The position numbers were made by a program, and so were the translations under genes. Below are positions 1-8,352 of a stretch of 64,000 nucleotides of DNA, in pieces. The stretch lies in contig NZ_VLLI01000015.1 in assembly GCF_007830615.1 (NCBI RefSeq), positions 62,001-126,000 of the forward strand, written 5' to 3'. How positions within the stretch are numbered: position 1 is the first letter of the stretch; every line of letters starts with the position of its first letter. The notes below the pieces were generated by a model. The model saw only the letters and a list, made by a program, of their open reading frames with translations. It did no database searches and was not told the DNA's origin. Source of the stretch: Mucilaginibacter frigoritolerans (GTDB taxonomy: Bacteria; Bacteroidota; Bacteroidia; Sphingobacteriales; Sphingobacteriaceae).

Positions 1-453
1 GAGAAACAATTAGCCATAAATTTAAATGCCGATGGCACCACACACGATTTTGTTGAGCGTGATGCTTTTCATTACCACACCTATGATCTCGAACCACTTT
101 TAACCGCTTGTATTACTATTTACAGGGCAAACGGCAAAAACTATTTCGACTATGAAACCCCAAAAGGCGCTTCCATTAAAAAATGCGTTGATTTTATGGT
201 TCCATACATGACCGGAGAAAAAACGCATGGCGAATTTGTGAACAGCACCGTTCCTTTTGATCAGCAGCGCGCCAAGAACCATGAAAAAGGTTATGAAGCA
301 GGCACATTGTTTAAACCTGAAAGTGGCTTGTATACGTTATCGTTAGCCTTTTATTTCAATCCTTCATACCTGGCTGCAATTAAACAAACTATGAAGAATG
401 ATCCCTCCTATTTTAACTGGCAGCTGGCGCTGAATAGTGTTAAAAAGAAATAA
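1..453 (+). CDS. Alginate lyase family protein, C-terminal part (cut by window edge)
   Basis: The frame is open from the first base of the window to the TAA ending at 453, so the start lies outside. The visible 150 residues contain RDAFHYHTYDLEPLL and, further on, ASIKKCVDFMVPYM, the pattern I know from the C-terminal half of alginate-lyase-family proteins (PF05426-type, alpha/alpha toroid). These cleave uronate-containing polysaccharides by beta-elimination, usually in the periplasm or at the cell surface. The next gene starts 35 bp downstream on the same strand and belongs to the same family, so the two were probably co-transcribed from a polysaccharide locus to the left. The substrate cannot be told from this fragment, and an N-terminal signal peptide cannot be checked. 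Confidence 0.78.
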   Translation, partial: EKQLAINLNADGTTHDFVERDAFHYHTYDLEPLLTACITIYRANGKNYFDYETPKGASIKKCVDFMVPYMTGEKTHGEFVNSTVPFDQQRAKNHEKGYEAGTLFKPESGLYTLSLAFYFNPSYLAAIKQTMKNDPSYFNWQLALNSVKKK

Positions 454-488
454 TCGTTGATCAAAAGGCATCAACCAAAACATTGCTT

Positions 489-1676
489 ATGAAAACACTG
501 GCTCGCATATTTTTCATTATCGTTCTTTTTGCTTTTCAAAATGCATTCTCAAATGCTAAGCATCAGCAAGTAAAATCTGAGGCCGAAAAGGTTGCGGAGA
601 CTACCTTAAAAAAACAAATTTTAAAGGAAGCCTCCTGGGCGATGCAGCAAAAACCTGTTACGGTTACGGCATCCTTCAGTCCGCGAAGTGCGGGTGGTAA
701 ACATGATTTCTTTTCGGAAGCTGATTACTTCTGGCCCGACCCGCAGGATCCCGATGCACCTTATATCAACAGGGATGGCTTAACTAATCCCGATAATTTT
801 GTGGAACACAGAAAGGCTATGATCAGGTTCAGCAAAATAATCGGCGCCCTGGCATCTGCATACAAAATAACCGGCGATAAAAAATACGTTGCACAGGCCG
901 TTATTCATCTTAAAGCATGGTTTATTGATCCGAAAACCCTGATGAACCCCAGCTTGTGGTATGCACAGGCAGTACATGGTAAATTTACTGGACGTAATTA
1001 TGGCATTATTGACACTATACATTTAATGGAAGTTGCCCAGGGAGTTTTAGTGGTGGAAGCTTCAGGTGCTATGGACCCTCAAACTACCGAAGGTATAAAA
1101 AACTGGTTTGCAGCATATACCAACTGGCTCATGACCAGCAAACCGGGGATACAGGAAAAACTAACCAAAAACAATCATTCAACCTGCTGGGCTATGCAGG
1201 TAGCATCTTTTGCTAAACTTTGCAATAACGTAGCTGTGCTTGATTCTATCAGGGTTTTGTACAAAACTGTTTTACTGCCTAATCAAATGGGTACCGATGG
1301 TAGTTTTCCTTTAGAAATAGCGCGTACTAAACCATATGGTTATTCTATATTTAACTTAGACGCAATGGCTACGCTTTGCCAGATCTTATCAACCCCACAG
1401 GATAATTTATGGAATTTCGAAACCATGGATGGCAAATCCATCAAAAAAGGCATCACTTATTTATATCCATTTGTTGCCAATAAAAGTAAATGGACCTTAA
1501 AACCCGATGTAATGTATTGGGATAACTGGCCTGTTGCCCAACCTTTTTTATTGTTTGGCGCCAACGCCTATAATGAAAATAACTGGCTGGTAACCTGGCA
1601 AAAGCTTGATCATCAACCAGCAGTGGAAGAAGTGATAAGGAACCTGCCTATCCGGCATCCTTTAATATGGCTCTAA
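489..1676 (+). CDS. Alginate lyase family protein, secreted
   Basis: A 395-residue protein. A TTG at 483 also opens the frame, but ATG at 489 directly begins a signal peptide (hydrophobic residues about 8-20, then a likely cut after FSNA), so I chose it. Family signs are a KNNHSTCW stretch near residue 227 (Asn/His of the toroid active site) and DGSFPLEIARTKPYGYSIFNLDA near 270-292, where Tyr-Ser-Ile-Phe-Asn-Leu is typical of PF05426. Expected role: endolytic or exolytic lyase acting on a uronate polysaccharide outside the cytoplasm. It directly follows another member of the same family. The substrate (alginate, pectin, or a glycosaminoglycan-like glycan) is not decided by sequence. Confidence 0.85.
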   Translation: MKTLARIFFIIVLFAFQNAFSNAKHQQVKSEAEKVAETTLKKQILKEASWAMQQKPVTVTASFSPRSAGGKHDFFSEADYFWPDPQDPDAPYINRDGLTNPDNFVEHRKAMIRFSKIIGALASAYKITGDKKYVAQAVIHLKAWFIDPKTLMNPSLWYAQAVHGKFTGRNYGIIDTIHLMEVAQGVLVVEASGAMDPQTTEGIKNWFAAYTNWLMTSKPGIQEKLTKNNHSTCWAMQVASFAKLCNNVAVLDSIRVLYKTVLLPNQMGTDGSFPLEIARTKPYGYSIFNLDAMATLCQILSTPQDNLWNFETMDGKSIKKGITYLYPFVANKSKWTLKPDVMYWDNWPVAQPFLLFGANAYNENNWLVTWQKLDHQPAVEEVIRNLPIRHPLIWL

Positions 1677-1701
1677 AAATAGATGGCATAAAAATACAAA
1701 G

Positions 1702-1719
1702 AGCGGGAGGGCTCCCGCT
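1702..1719 (-). terminator. Hairpin between convergent operons
   Basis: AGCGGGAG at 1702-1709 is the reverse complement of CTCCCGCT at 1712-1719, giving a GC-rich stem in the 78-bp gap between the + strand lyase gene and the end of the - strand amylase gene. Read on the - strand it is followed by a T-rich tract (CTTTGTATTTTT), so it probably ends the starch operon. The + strand side has no clear T run. Confidence 0.5.
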
Positions 1720-1754
1720 GCTTTGCAACCAATTGTATGTGAGAAGAGAAATTC

Positions 1755-3167
1755 TTAATTCTTTTTCAAAACGATATATCCATAAGGCCCTATGCTTAAC
1801 TGTGTTGAAAATATTAGGCTGGTACCTTTAAAACCATCTATCCAGGTAGTATTCTGCAAAGCTGCAGGCACCACATAGTTAACCGTATTGTTGGTAGCAT
1901 TCACCAAAATCAATACATCATCAGTGCCCGAAGTTTTTTCAAAAGCAATAATATTAGTGTCATTATAAACCTTCAACGTTCCTGTTTTAATAGCTTCATG
2001 TGCGGTTCTGAAAGCTATAATTTGTTTATAAGCAGCTACCATATCCGGATTGGCCGTATAATCAACAGGCACATTGGTGAAAAAGTTAATAGCACTCGGA
2101 TAGCCCACTTCCTGGCTATCATATATTAAAGGCACACCATCCATATAGGCGACCATAACAAAAGCGGCTAATGCGCCCTGTTTGCCATTATACTCGGTTA
2201 TTGTACTGCCGTCTGATGAAGCATCATCATGATTGGTAATATACCTTAACTTAAAGCCTTGTGTCGGTAAAGAAGCAATTTCACTGCTGTTAGTAGTAAA
2301 CAACGAACTTGGGCTTTGTGTACCTGCAAATACTGCTTTTAGGTTACTATAAAAGCTAAAGGCATATCCCAGTTGAAAACCATCGGTAATTTCATACCCA
2401 TTGGTGCCTTCGGCAAGGAAGATAAGCTTATGGGTTTTGATATTGTTTAATGTATCAATGGCCTGTGTCCAAAAATCAGACGGAACGGCATCGGCATAAT
2501 CACAACGAAAACCATCGATATTGACTGTAAAAACCCAGTATTTCATGGCCCTTATCATAGCAGTACGCATATCGGTACTATTATAGTTCAAAGCAGCAAC
2601 ATCAGTAAAATTGGTATTTGGCGGGCTAATAATATTTCCAGCTCCATCCTGTTTATACCATGATTTATTGGCTGTCCAGGCATTATCCCATGAAGTATGA
2701 TCAGCTACCCAATCAAATATTACAGCCATATTACGGCTGTGTGCCTGGGCAACTAAGTTGCGCAGGTCATCAATTGTACCAAAGTTGGCATTCACCCCAG
2801 TATAATCTTTAACAGCATAAGGTGATCCTACTGCTTTAAGCACCCCGATAGGGTAAGTTGGCATCAGCCAGATCACATTAATACCCAAAGCTTTTATAGA
2901 ATCGAGCCTGGCGGTAACACCCTGAAAATTGGCAGGTGTATAAGTTTGCATATTTACCTCGTACATAATAATATCCTTGCTGGCCGGGACACTTGCATAA
3001 GGCGTTCCATATTGTGCCGGGTCTTTATAGGTACTGGTTGTAGTAGTATCTTTTGGTGTTGGGGTTGGATTATTATTGTGGCTTTTGCTGCATCCGGTTC
3101 CCAAAAATGCAGCCACCATTGCTATAAGTAAACTATTCATTTGTATTTTTAAATTGATGTTTTTCAT
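1755..3167 (-). CDS. Alpha-amylase family glycoside hydrolase (GH13), lipoprotein
   Basis: A 470-residue GH13 enzyme that hydrolyses alpha-1,4-glucan or maltodextrin. A GTG at 3173 opens the frame two codons earlier, but ATG at 3167 has a purine-rich leader just upstream and starts a lipoprotein signal (hydrophobic core, then GTGCSK), so the protein is probably anchored by Cys and sits in the periplasm or on the surface like SusG. The four GH13 signatures are visible: DWVADHTS near residue 150, GFRCDYAD near 217 with the Asp nucleophile, FLAEG near 248 with the acid/base Glu, and TNHDDAS near 308 with the transition-state Asp. A Thr/Pro-rich linker follows the lipid Cys. It is the last gene of the SusC-SusD-SusE-GH31-GH13 operon, 17 bp after GH31. 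Confidence 0.92.
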   Translation of the reverse strand: MKNINLKIQMNSLLIAMVAAFLGTGCSKSHNNNPTPTPKDTTTTSTYKDPAQYGTPYASVPASKDIIMYEVNMQTYTPANFQGVTARLDSIKALGINVIWLMPTYPIGVLKAVGSPYAVKDYTGVNANFGTIDDLRNLVAQAHSRNMAVIFDWVADHTSWDNAWTANKSWYKQDGAGNIISPPNTNFTDVAALNYNSTDMRTAMIRAMKYWVFTVNIDGFRCDYADAVPSDFWTQAIDTLNNIKTHKLIFLAEGTNGYEITDGFQLGYAFSFYSNLKAVFAGTQSPSSLFTTNSSEIASLPTQGFKLRYITNHDDASSDGSTITEYNGKQGALAAFVMVAYMDGVPLIYDSQEVGYPSAINFFTNVPVDYTANPDMVAAYKQIIAFRTAHEAIKTGTLKVYNDTNIIAFEKTSGTDDVLILVNATNNTVNYVVPAALQNTTWIDGFKGTSLIFSTQLSIGPYGYIVLKKN

Positions 3168-3184
3168 ACTCACTTTCCTTGATA

Positions 3185-5641
3185 TTAATATTCTAATTGA
3201 ATTTTGCCCTGCTCGTTATCGATGGTAACAAACCTTACCGGTGAGCTTTCTGTCTGATAAGCACTTCCCTGCGGATCGGTATTGGCTGCTGCTCCTAAAA
3301 ATGCGTATGTACCCTGCTCAAGCTTTAACTGGCTTCCGTTTAACTTTAATGCCAATATCTGTTCAAATCCGTGCAGCATTACTTTAATATATTTAAAGTG
3401 CGATTTATAGCTTCCTTCTGCATCATCAAATACTATGATTTGTTTTTGAGGATTAAGGCTGATGCTACGTTTGTAAAAATCACCCTTTTGATAATTAAAA
3501 CTTTTACCATCATCTTCATAATAAACAAAACTATTAGCCTTGCTTCCATTGTAAACATGTACTGTAAGCGTATCAGTTGGTTGTTCTGCTGTCGACTGGA
3601 TAAGTGATTGCATCGGAATAATGCTTCCGCCTTTTACATATACTGGTAACTTATTAATGTTTAAATCAATGGTTTTAGTAGTTCCGCCCTCTTCTTTTGC
3701 ACCTGAATATAATTCGTACCACTCGCCTTTGGGGAAATACACTTTCCCATAATCCTTGTTACTTTCAAACGGGGCAACCATAAAGGCATCACCAAATTCA
3801 AATTGATTCTGGTAGGCAGCATCCAATATTTTTGAGTCGAAGGTGTAATCAATAGCCAGTGAACGCATTACCGGCATACCGTTTTGGGTTGCATTATAAA
3901 AAGTTGAGTAGATGTAAGGCAGCATTTCATATCGCAGACTAACATAGTTACGCACAATATCCAGTGCATCTTCACCAAATGTCCATGGTTCAGCAGCTTT
4001 GGTATTTAAAGCAGTATGATTGCGGTAGTAAGGTATAAAAGCACCCAGTTCCATCCAGCGGATATACAAAGGGGTTGAAGGGTTACCCGTAAAGCCACCA
4101 ATATCCATACCTGTAAAGGCAACGCCACTTATGCCCAGGCTGTTTAACAACCGCACGCCTTGTAGCATATGATCATCTTCTGCCCTGTTATCCCCGGTCC
4201 ATAAAGCCGAATAACGTTGCAATCCCGCATATCCTGATCTCGAAAGCACAAAGGGACGTTCCTTAAACTGTTCCAGCGCGCCTTCATAACTTGAACGAGC
4301 CATTTGTAAACCGTAAACGTTGTGTGCCTGTAAATTAGTGGTCAGGGTACCATCATAGTTAAACAATACATTGTCAGGTATCTTTTGTCCCCATGTAGAA
4401 AACTCGTTCATATCATTCCAGATTCCGCTTACGCCAGACTCTGCAAAGAACTTAACCTGTTTGCGCCACCATTCACGCCCTTTTGGATTGGTAAAATCGG
4501 TAAAATTACACCAGCCCGGCCATACCTGTGCGGTGTAATATTGACCGTCAGTATACTTGATGTATACATCATCTTTTAAACCACTTTCGTAAGCCTTTGC
4601 TCCTTTTTCTACCTTAATTCCGGGGTCAACAATAACTGTTGTTTTAAAACCAAGCTTATTCAGTTCCACATTCATCCCAGCAGGATCAGGAAAACGACTT
4701 TTGTTCCAGGTAAATAGCTGGTATTTATCCATATAATGAATATCCAGCGTTATCCCATCGGCAGGAATCCGTTTTTCGCGTAGCGTGTGTGCAATACGCA
4801 ATACTTCGTCAGCCGGATAATAGCTGTACCTGTTTTGCTGGTAGCCCAGTGCCCATTCAGGCGGTAACGGCATATGCCCGGTTAACCAGGTGTAAGAAGC
4901 AATAATATCGGCCAGCTTTTTATGATAGATAAAGTAATAATTCATCTCACCACCACGTGCCCCGAATGAAGAAAAGCGGTTATTGCTGGCACCAAAATTA
5001 AAATCAGTTTGATAGGTATTATCTAAAAATATCCCATAGTTTAAATTATGGTGTATCCCTACATAAAACGGAATAGTTGAATACAAGGGGTCCTGACTGA
5101 TACTATAACCATAAACATCCGAATTCCAGTTGGTGTATCCGTTTCCTTTACGATCAAGGTTGCCTGTTTTTTCGCCTAAACCAATAAAATGCTCATCCTC
5201 CTGCATTTTTTTATAGGTAGTAACCGATTGCTCCACCCATGTGGTAGTTAAACCTTTTTCATCCTCATTAATCAATATACCTTCAGGGGTATAAAACGCT
5301 ATGGAAAAAGGTTTTTTTTGGATAACAGCCTTAACAGAATCTGTGGCAATAACAATTTCACTTTCGGTTTGGCTGATGTTGGTTTTGGTTGATAAAACTT
5401 TACCTACAACGGCATATGAAAAATCAGCCTTAAACTGCCTGTCCATCCTCACCCTGATAACGGATGGAGTATAAACGGTTATCTCTGCAGTAGCATTAGT
5501 GGTTTTTACCGTCACCTTTTGCTGATCTATTTTAACATCGGTAATATTACCCACATTAACAACAGTGCTCTGTTGGCAATAACCTGTTTTGAAAAGAAAC
5601 AAAGAAACAAACAGCGCGAGACCGAGATATTTTTTATTCAT
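3185..5641 (-). CDS. Alpha-glucosidase, glycoside hydrolase family 31
   Basis: An 818-residue periplasmic exo-glucosidase expected to release glucose from maltodextrins imported by the SusCD system. It has a Sec signal peptide ending around GYCQQ, an N-terminal galactose-mutarotase-like domain, then the TIM barrel with the GH31 nucleophile motif GIWNDMNEFS (Asp near residue 409) and the acid/base motif WTGDNRAEDDH (Asp near 481). The stretch GVAFTGMDIGGFTG is also characteristic. The C-terminus fits the DUF5110/beta-sandwich end of the family. Length is normal. In the classical Bacteroides sus locus this role is filled by the GH97 enzyme SusB; here GH31 takes the place. A hairpin lies between this gene and the upstream SusE-like gene. 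Confidence 0.94.
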   Translation of the reverse strand: MNKKYLGLALFVSLFLFKTGYCQQSTVVNVGNITDVKIDQQKVTVKTTNATAEITVYTPSVIRVRMDRQFKADFSYAVVGKVLSTKTNISQTESEIVIATDSVKAVIQKKPFSIAFYTPEGILINEDEKGLTTTWVEQSVTTYKKMQEDEHFIGLGEKTGNLDRKGNGYTNWNSDVYGYSISQDPLYSTIPFYVGIHHNLNYGIFLDNTYQTDFNFGASNNRFSSFGARGGEMNYYFIYHKKLADIIASYTWLTGHMPLPPEWALGYQQNRYSYYPADEVLRIAHTLREKRIPADGITLDIHYMDKYQLFTWNKSRFPDPAGMNVELNKLGFKTTVIVDPGIKVEKGAKAYESGLKDDVYIKYTDGQYYTAQVWPGWCNFTDFTNPKGREWWRKQVKFFAESGVSGIWNDMNEFSTWGQKIPDNVLFNYDGTLTTNLQAHNVYGLQMARSSYEGALEQFKERPFVLSRSGYAGLQRYSALWTGDNRAEDDHMLQGVRLLNSLGISGVAFTGMDIGGFTGNPSTPLYIRWMELGAFIPYYRNHTALNTKAAEPWTFGEDALDIVRNYVSLRYEMLPYIYSTFYNATQNGMPVMRSLAIDYTFDSKILDAAYQNQFEFGDAFMVAPFESNKDYGKVYFPKGEWYELYSGAKEEGGTTKTIDLNINKLPVYVKGGSIIPMQSLIQSTAEQPTDTLTVHVYNGSKANSFVYYEDDGKSFNYQKGDFYKRSISLNPQKQIIVFDDAEGSYKSHFKYIKVMLHGFEQILALKLNGSQLKLEQGTYAFLGAAANTDPQGSAYQTESSPVRFVTIDNEQGKIQLEY

Positions 5642-5656
5642 GAGATAATAATGAAA

Positions 5657-5686
5657 AACAACCGGTCACTAAATATACCGGCTGTT
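5657..5686 (-). terminator. Intra-operon terminator-like hairpin between SusE-like and GH31 genes
   Basis: On the - strand AACAGCCGGT and ACCGGTTGTT pair over 10 bp (one G-U) with a 10-nt loop, followed directly by a short T run. It lies in the 55-bp gap after the SusE-like stop. It could attenuate or process the transcript so that transport genes are expressed above the enzyme genes. Confidence 0.5.
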
Positions 5687-5696
5687 CTTATGTAGA

Positions 5697-6740
5697 TTAA
5701 TTTTTGACTATAGTATAAGCGTACGCTTTTTGAGTAGACTTGGTCATATCCAATGTTACCGTATAAGTACCTGCATCCGTAATGGTTACTGCACCTGGAT
5801 CATTAAAAATAAGTGTTCCGGCAAGTGCATTAGCATTAGATGGACCGTAATTGATATCCCAGGCATCATTTGCCCTAAATTTTAAAGCTCCCGGTACCAA
5901 TGCTACTGAAACGGTCCATAAACCTGTTGCCGGATTATAAGTCATCGGTGTTGAAGCGTTCCATGCTTGCGGTGTGGCTGTACCAATTATACCAAATGTG
6001 CTTATGTATGTTGCCGAATAAGTTAAAGCAGTTATATCAGCATCAATCAGGTATACCCCTGCATTATTATATACAATGGCATTAGGGTTGCTTGACTTAG
6101 CTAACGCACCATTTCCACCATCGCCATAAATAACAGGTCCATAAGCAGGTGTCGGTGTAAATTTGAAGTTTCCAGCTGCACTGAAATAAACATAGCCTTC
6201 ATAGCTTGTTGGATTGGTAAGCAGGGCAGGTATGATTTGTGCTGTAGCGGGAGTATAATTTTCATACGAACCCGGCAGCCAAAGCTGATTAGGTTGTAGC
6301 GTAGTTACCGCTACCTTTACCACTTTTGAGTAAACCGTATCAGCACCATAAATTGCTGATCCTACTCTAAACTCAACTGTTGTAGCAACATTTGGGTTCA
6401 GATTCAATCCACCTAAGAGCAAACCATTTAAAGTACCATAGCTTAAAGACAACGAGGTAGTGGTGGTAAGGTTACCCAGGGTTACATATTTCTTAAAGCT
6501 GTTACCCAATGAATCCACCTGCACAAAATAACTCACAACAGCCGATACACCATAGTCAGGCTTTGACCATTTGATGTTTAATGTTTGTGAAGAATCTGCC
6601 GCAGTAACAGCAATTGCGGTACCGTCTGTCGGCGATGAAATAACCGGAGCAGTAATATTGGCTGCAACGGTTATCTTCTGCTCTTTTTTGCAGGAAGATA
6701 ACATGGCAAATGCCATCAGTATAAAAAATATTTTTTTCAT
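5697..6740 (-). CDS. SusE/SusF-like outer-membrane starch-binding lipoprotein
   Basis: A 347-residue lipoprotein: MKKIFFILMAFAMLSSCKK gives a clear lipobox with Cys at residue 17. The N-terminal domain (about 25-140) reads as the Ig-like SusE domain (a 'PVISSPTDGTAI...LNIKWSKPDYG' style start, typical of PF14292). The rest contains two aromatic-rich beta modules, with QLWLPGSYENYTPATA and later a TYSATYISTFGIIGTATPQAW pattern, like the CBM-type domains of SusE/SusF that bind starch at the surface. It lies 11 bp after SusD in the same operon. The exact number of binding modules is an inference. It is shorter than SusF, so SusE-like is the better label. Confidence 0.82.
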   Translation of the reverse strand: MKKIFFILMAFAMLSSCKKEQKITVAANITAPVISSPTDGTAIAVTAADSSQTLNIKWSKPDYGVSAVVSYFVQVDSLGNSFKKYVTLGNLTTTTSLSLSYGTLNGLLLGGLNLNPNVATTVEFRVGSAIYGADTVYSKVVKVAVTTLQPNQLWLPGSYENYTPATAQIIPALLTNPTSYEGYVYFSAAGNFKFTPTPAYGPVIYGDGGNGALAKSSNPNAIVYNNAGVYLIDADITALTYSATYISTFGIIGTATPQAWNASTPMTYNPATGLWTVSVALVPGALKFRANDAWDINYGPSNANALAGTLIFNDPGAVTITDAGTYTVTLDMTKSTQKAYAYTIVKN

Positions 6741-6751
6741 GATTGTGATGT

Positions 6752-8341
6752 TTAATAGCCAGGATTTTGAACTAGGTTTGGATTATTTTGCCTGTCGGAT
6801 GCAGGTATTGGGAATAGGTTTAAGTGTGCATCTGTTGCTGTTCCACTTTGAACGTTACCTTTAAAATCCCATAAATAGACTCCGCCGGTAAACAGGCCGA
6901 ACCTGATAAGGTCAGTTCTTCTGAAACCTTCCCAGTATAACTCGCGTCCGCGCTCATCAATCATAAAGTTTAGGTCTAACTGTCCTGAAGTGATATCACC
7001 TGCGCCGGCACGTTCCCTTATTTTATTTACCAACGATAGTGCAGTAGCAGCATCGCCACCATTACCACCACGTAGTACAGCTTCGGCATAATTCAGATAA
7101 ATTTCCGAAAGCCTGAATAAGGGATAATCAGTATCTACAAAGGTTGTGTTTGATCCCGGTATACCTGTTGAAGTAACATTTTTGAATTTAGCACAAAGGT
7201 ATCCTTGCGTAAATACGGTTGGTTGGGTAATTGGGCCAAGGGTTTGTCCTGATGTATAAAAAATGGCCCTTTTATCTGTATTCCCTGATGCATCAGGGAA
7301 TACCCGGGTCACAAAAGTATTGGTCATCCTGTTACCGGCCCAACCGCCTGATGCAATACCAAATGTATTGGTAGCATCTTCAGAACCACCAACAGCTGCA
7401 TGAATAATAAAGGTCATATCGCCATAGCTTTCGGTATTTGTTCCGTCTTCAGCCAATGGTAAAATGATTTCATCACGATAGCCATTGTTATCAGCTAAAA
7501 ATAAATTCTGGTAGCTTGGGTGCAAAGCGTATTTACCTGAGTTAATGATATTATTACAGTAAGTAATACAATCAGTATATCTGGCTGTTCCGGTAAATAC
7601 CTGTGCATTCAAATATAACCTGCTTAATAAAGCCCAGTCAGCAGCCCGGTCAATACGGGCATACTCATTAGTTGTTGGATCAGCAAGCGTAGGTTGTATG
7701 GCAATTAATTCTGATTCTATGTATTTAAATAAATCAGCTCTTGCAATTTGTTTAGGTATAAATGTACCCGGCAAATCGGCTTCTGTTGCAAAAGGAACAT
7801 TTCCGTACATGTCCATAGCACATTCGTAAAAATATGCCCTTAAAAACCTGGCTTCTGCCACGTACTGTGTTACATCGTTTTTTAATGAACCGCTTAATGA
7901 TCCTAGTTTTGCATTTACATCCCTGATGTATTCATTACAGTAAGCAATATTTACAAATATCCTTTGGTACATTAATCCTACATAAAGATTTTGGTCAGAC
8001 CAAATACCTCCGTGATATTCTACCAAACCGCCATCGCCCCAGGCGTTGATACATTCATCTGTAGTTACTTCTTCGGCAGCCCAGTATTCACGTAAAAAAC
8101 ACGCTGTTCCCTGGTCTGCTGCTTGTAAATCAGGCTCAGAAAAACTTATATTTTGACCTGACACCGCCATTGACGCGTATAACTTGGCCAAGCCTTCTTT
8201 ATAAGATATGGGAGTGTTGTACACATTGGCCGAAGTTGTTACCAATGGGTCAATAGGTACGGTATTCAGTTTTTTTGTGCAGGAGCAAGCAAGCATGGTT
8301 ATCATGACTGCCTGAATTGAAAATATTTTATATGATTTCAT
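6752..8341 (-). CDS. SusD/RagB-family nutrient-binding outer-membrane lipoprotein (starch locus)
   Basis: A 529-residue surface lipoprotein that forms the lid of the SusC pore and binds glycans. The leader MKSYKIFSIQAVMITMLACSC ends in a lipobox. SusD hallmarks: TPR-like helices with AEARFLRAYFYECAMDMYGNVPF (residues about 165-190), the LSEIYLNYAEAVLRGG helix, LVNKIRERAG, DERGRELYWEGFRRTDLIRFG, and the C-terminal FPIPASDRQNNPNLVQNPGY that ends most family members. It starts 11 bp after SusC, which is the normal order. As the SusC gene is out of frame, this lid protein may currently lack its partner. Confidence 0.95.
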   Translation of the reverse strand: MKSYKIFSIQAVMITMLACSCTKKLNTVPIDPLVTTSANVYNTPISYKEGLAKLYASMAVSGQNISFSEPDLQAADQGTACFLREYWAAEEVTTDECINAWGDGGLVEYHGGIWSDQNLYVGLMYQRIFVNIAYCNEYIRDVNAKLGSLSGSLKNDVTQYVAEARFLRAYFYECAMDMYGNVPFATEADLPGTFIPKQIARADLFKYIESELIAIQPTLADPTTNEYARIDRAADWALLSRLYLNAQVFTGTARYTDCITYCNNIINSGKYALHPSYQNLFLADNNGYRDEIILPLAEDGTNTESYGDMTFIIHAAVGGSEDATNTFGIASGGWAGNRMTNTFVTRVFPDASGNTDKRAIFYTSGQTLGPITQPTVFTQGYLCAKFKNVTSTGIPGSNTTFVDTDYPLFRLSEIYLNYAEAVLRGGNGGDAATALSLVNKIRERAGAGDITSGQLDLNFMIDERGRELYWEGFRRTDLIRFGLFTGGVYLWDFKGNVQSGTATDAHLNLFPIPASDRQNNPNLVQNPGY

Positions 8342-8352
8342 GATCGTTTCAA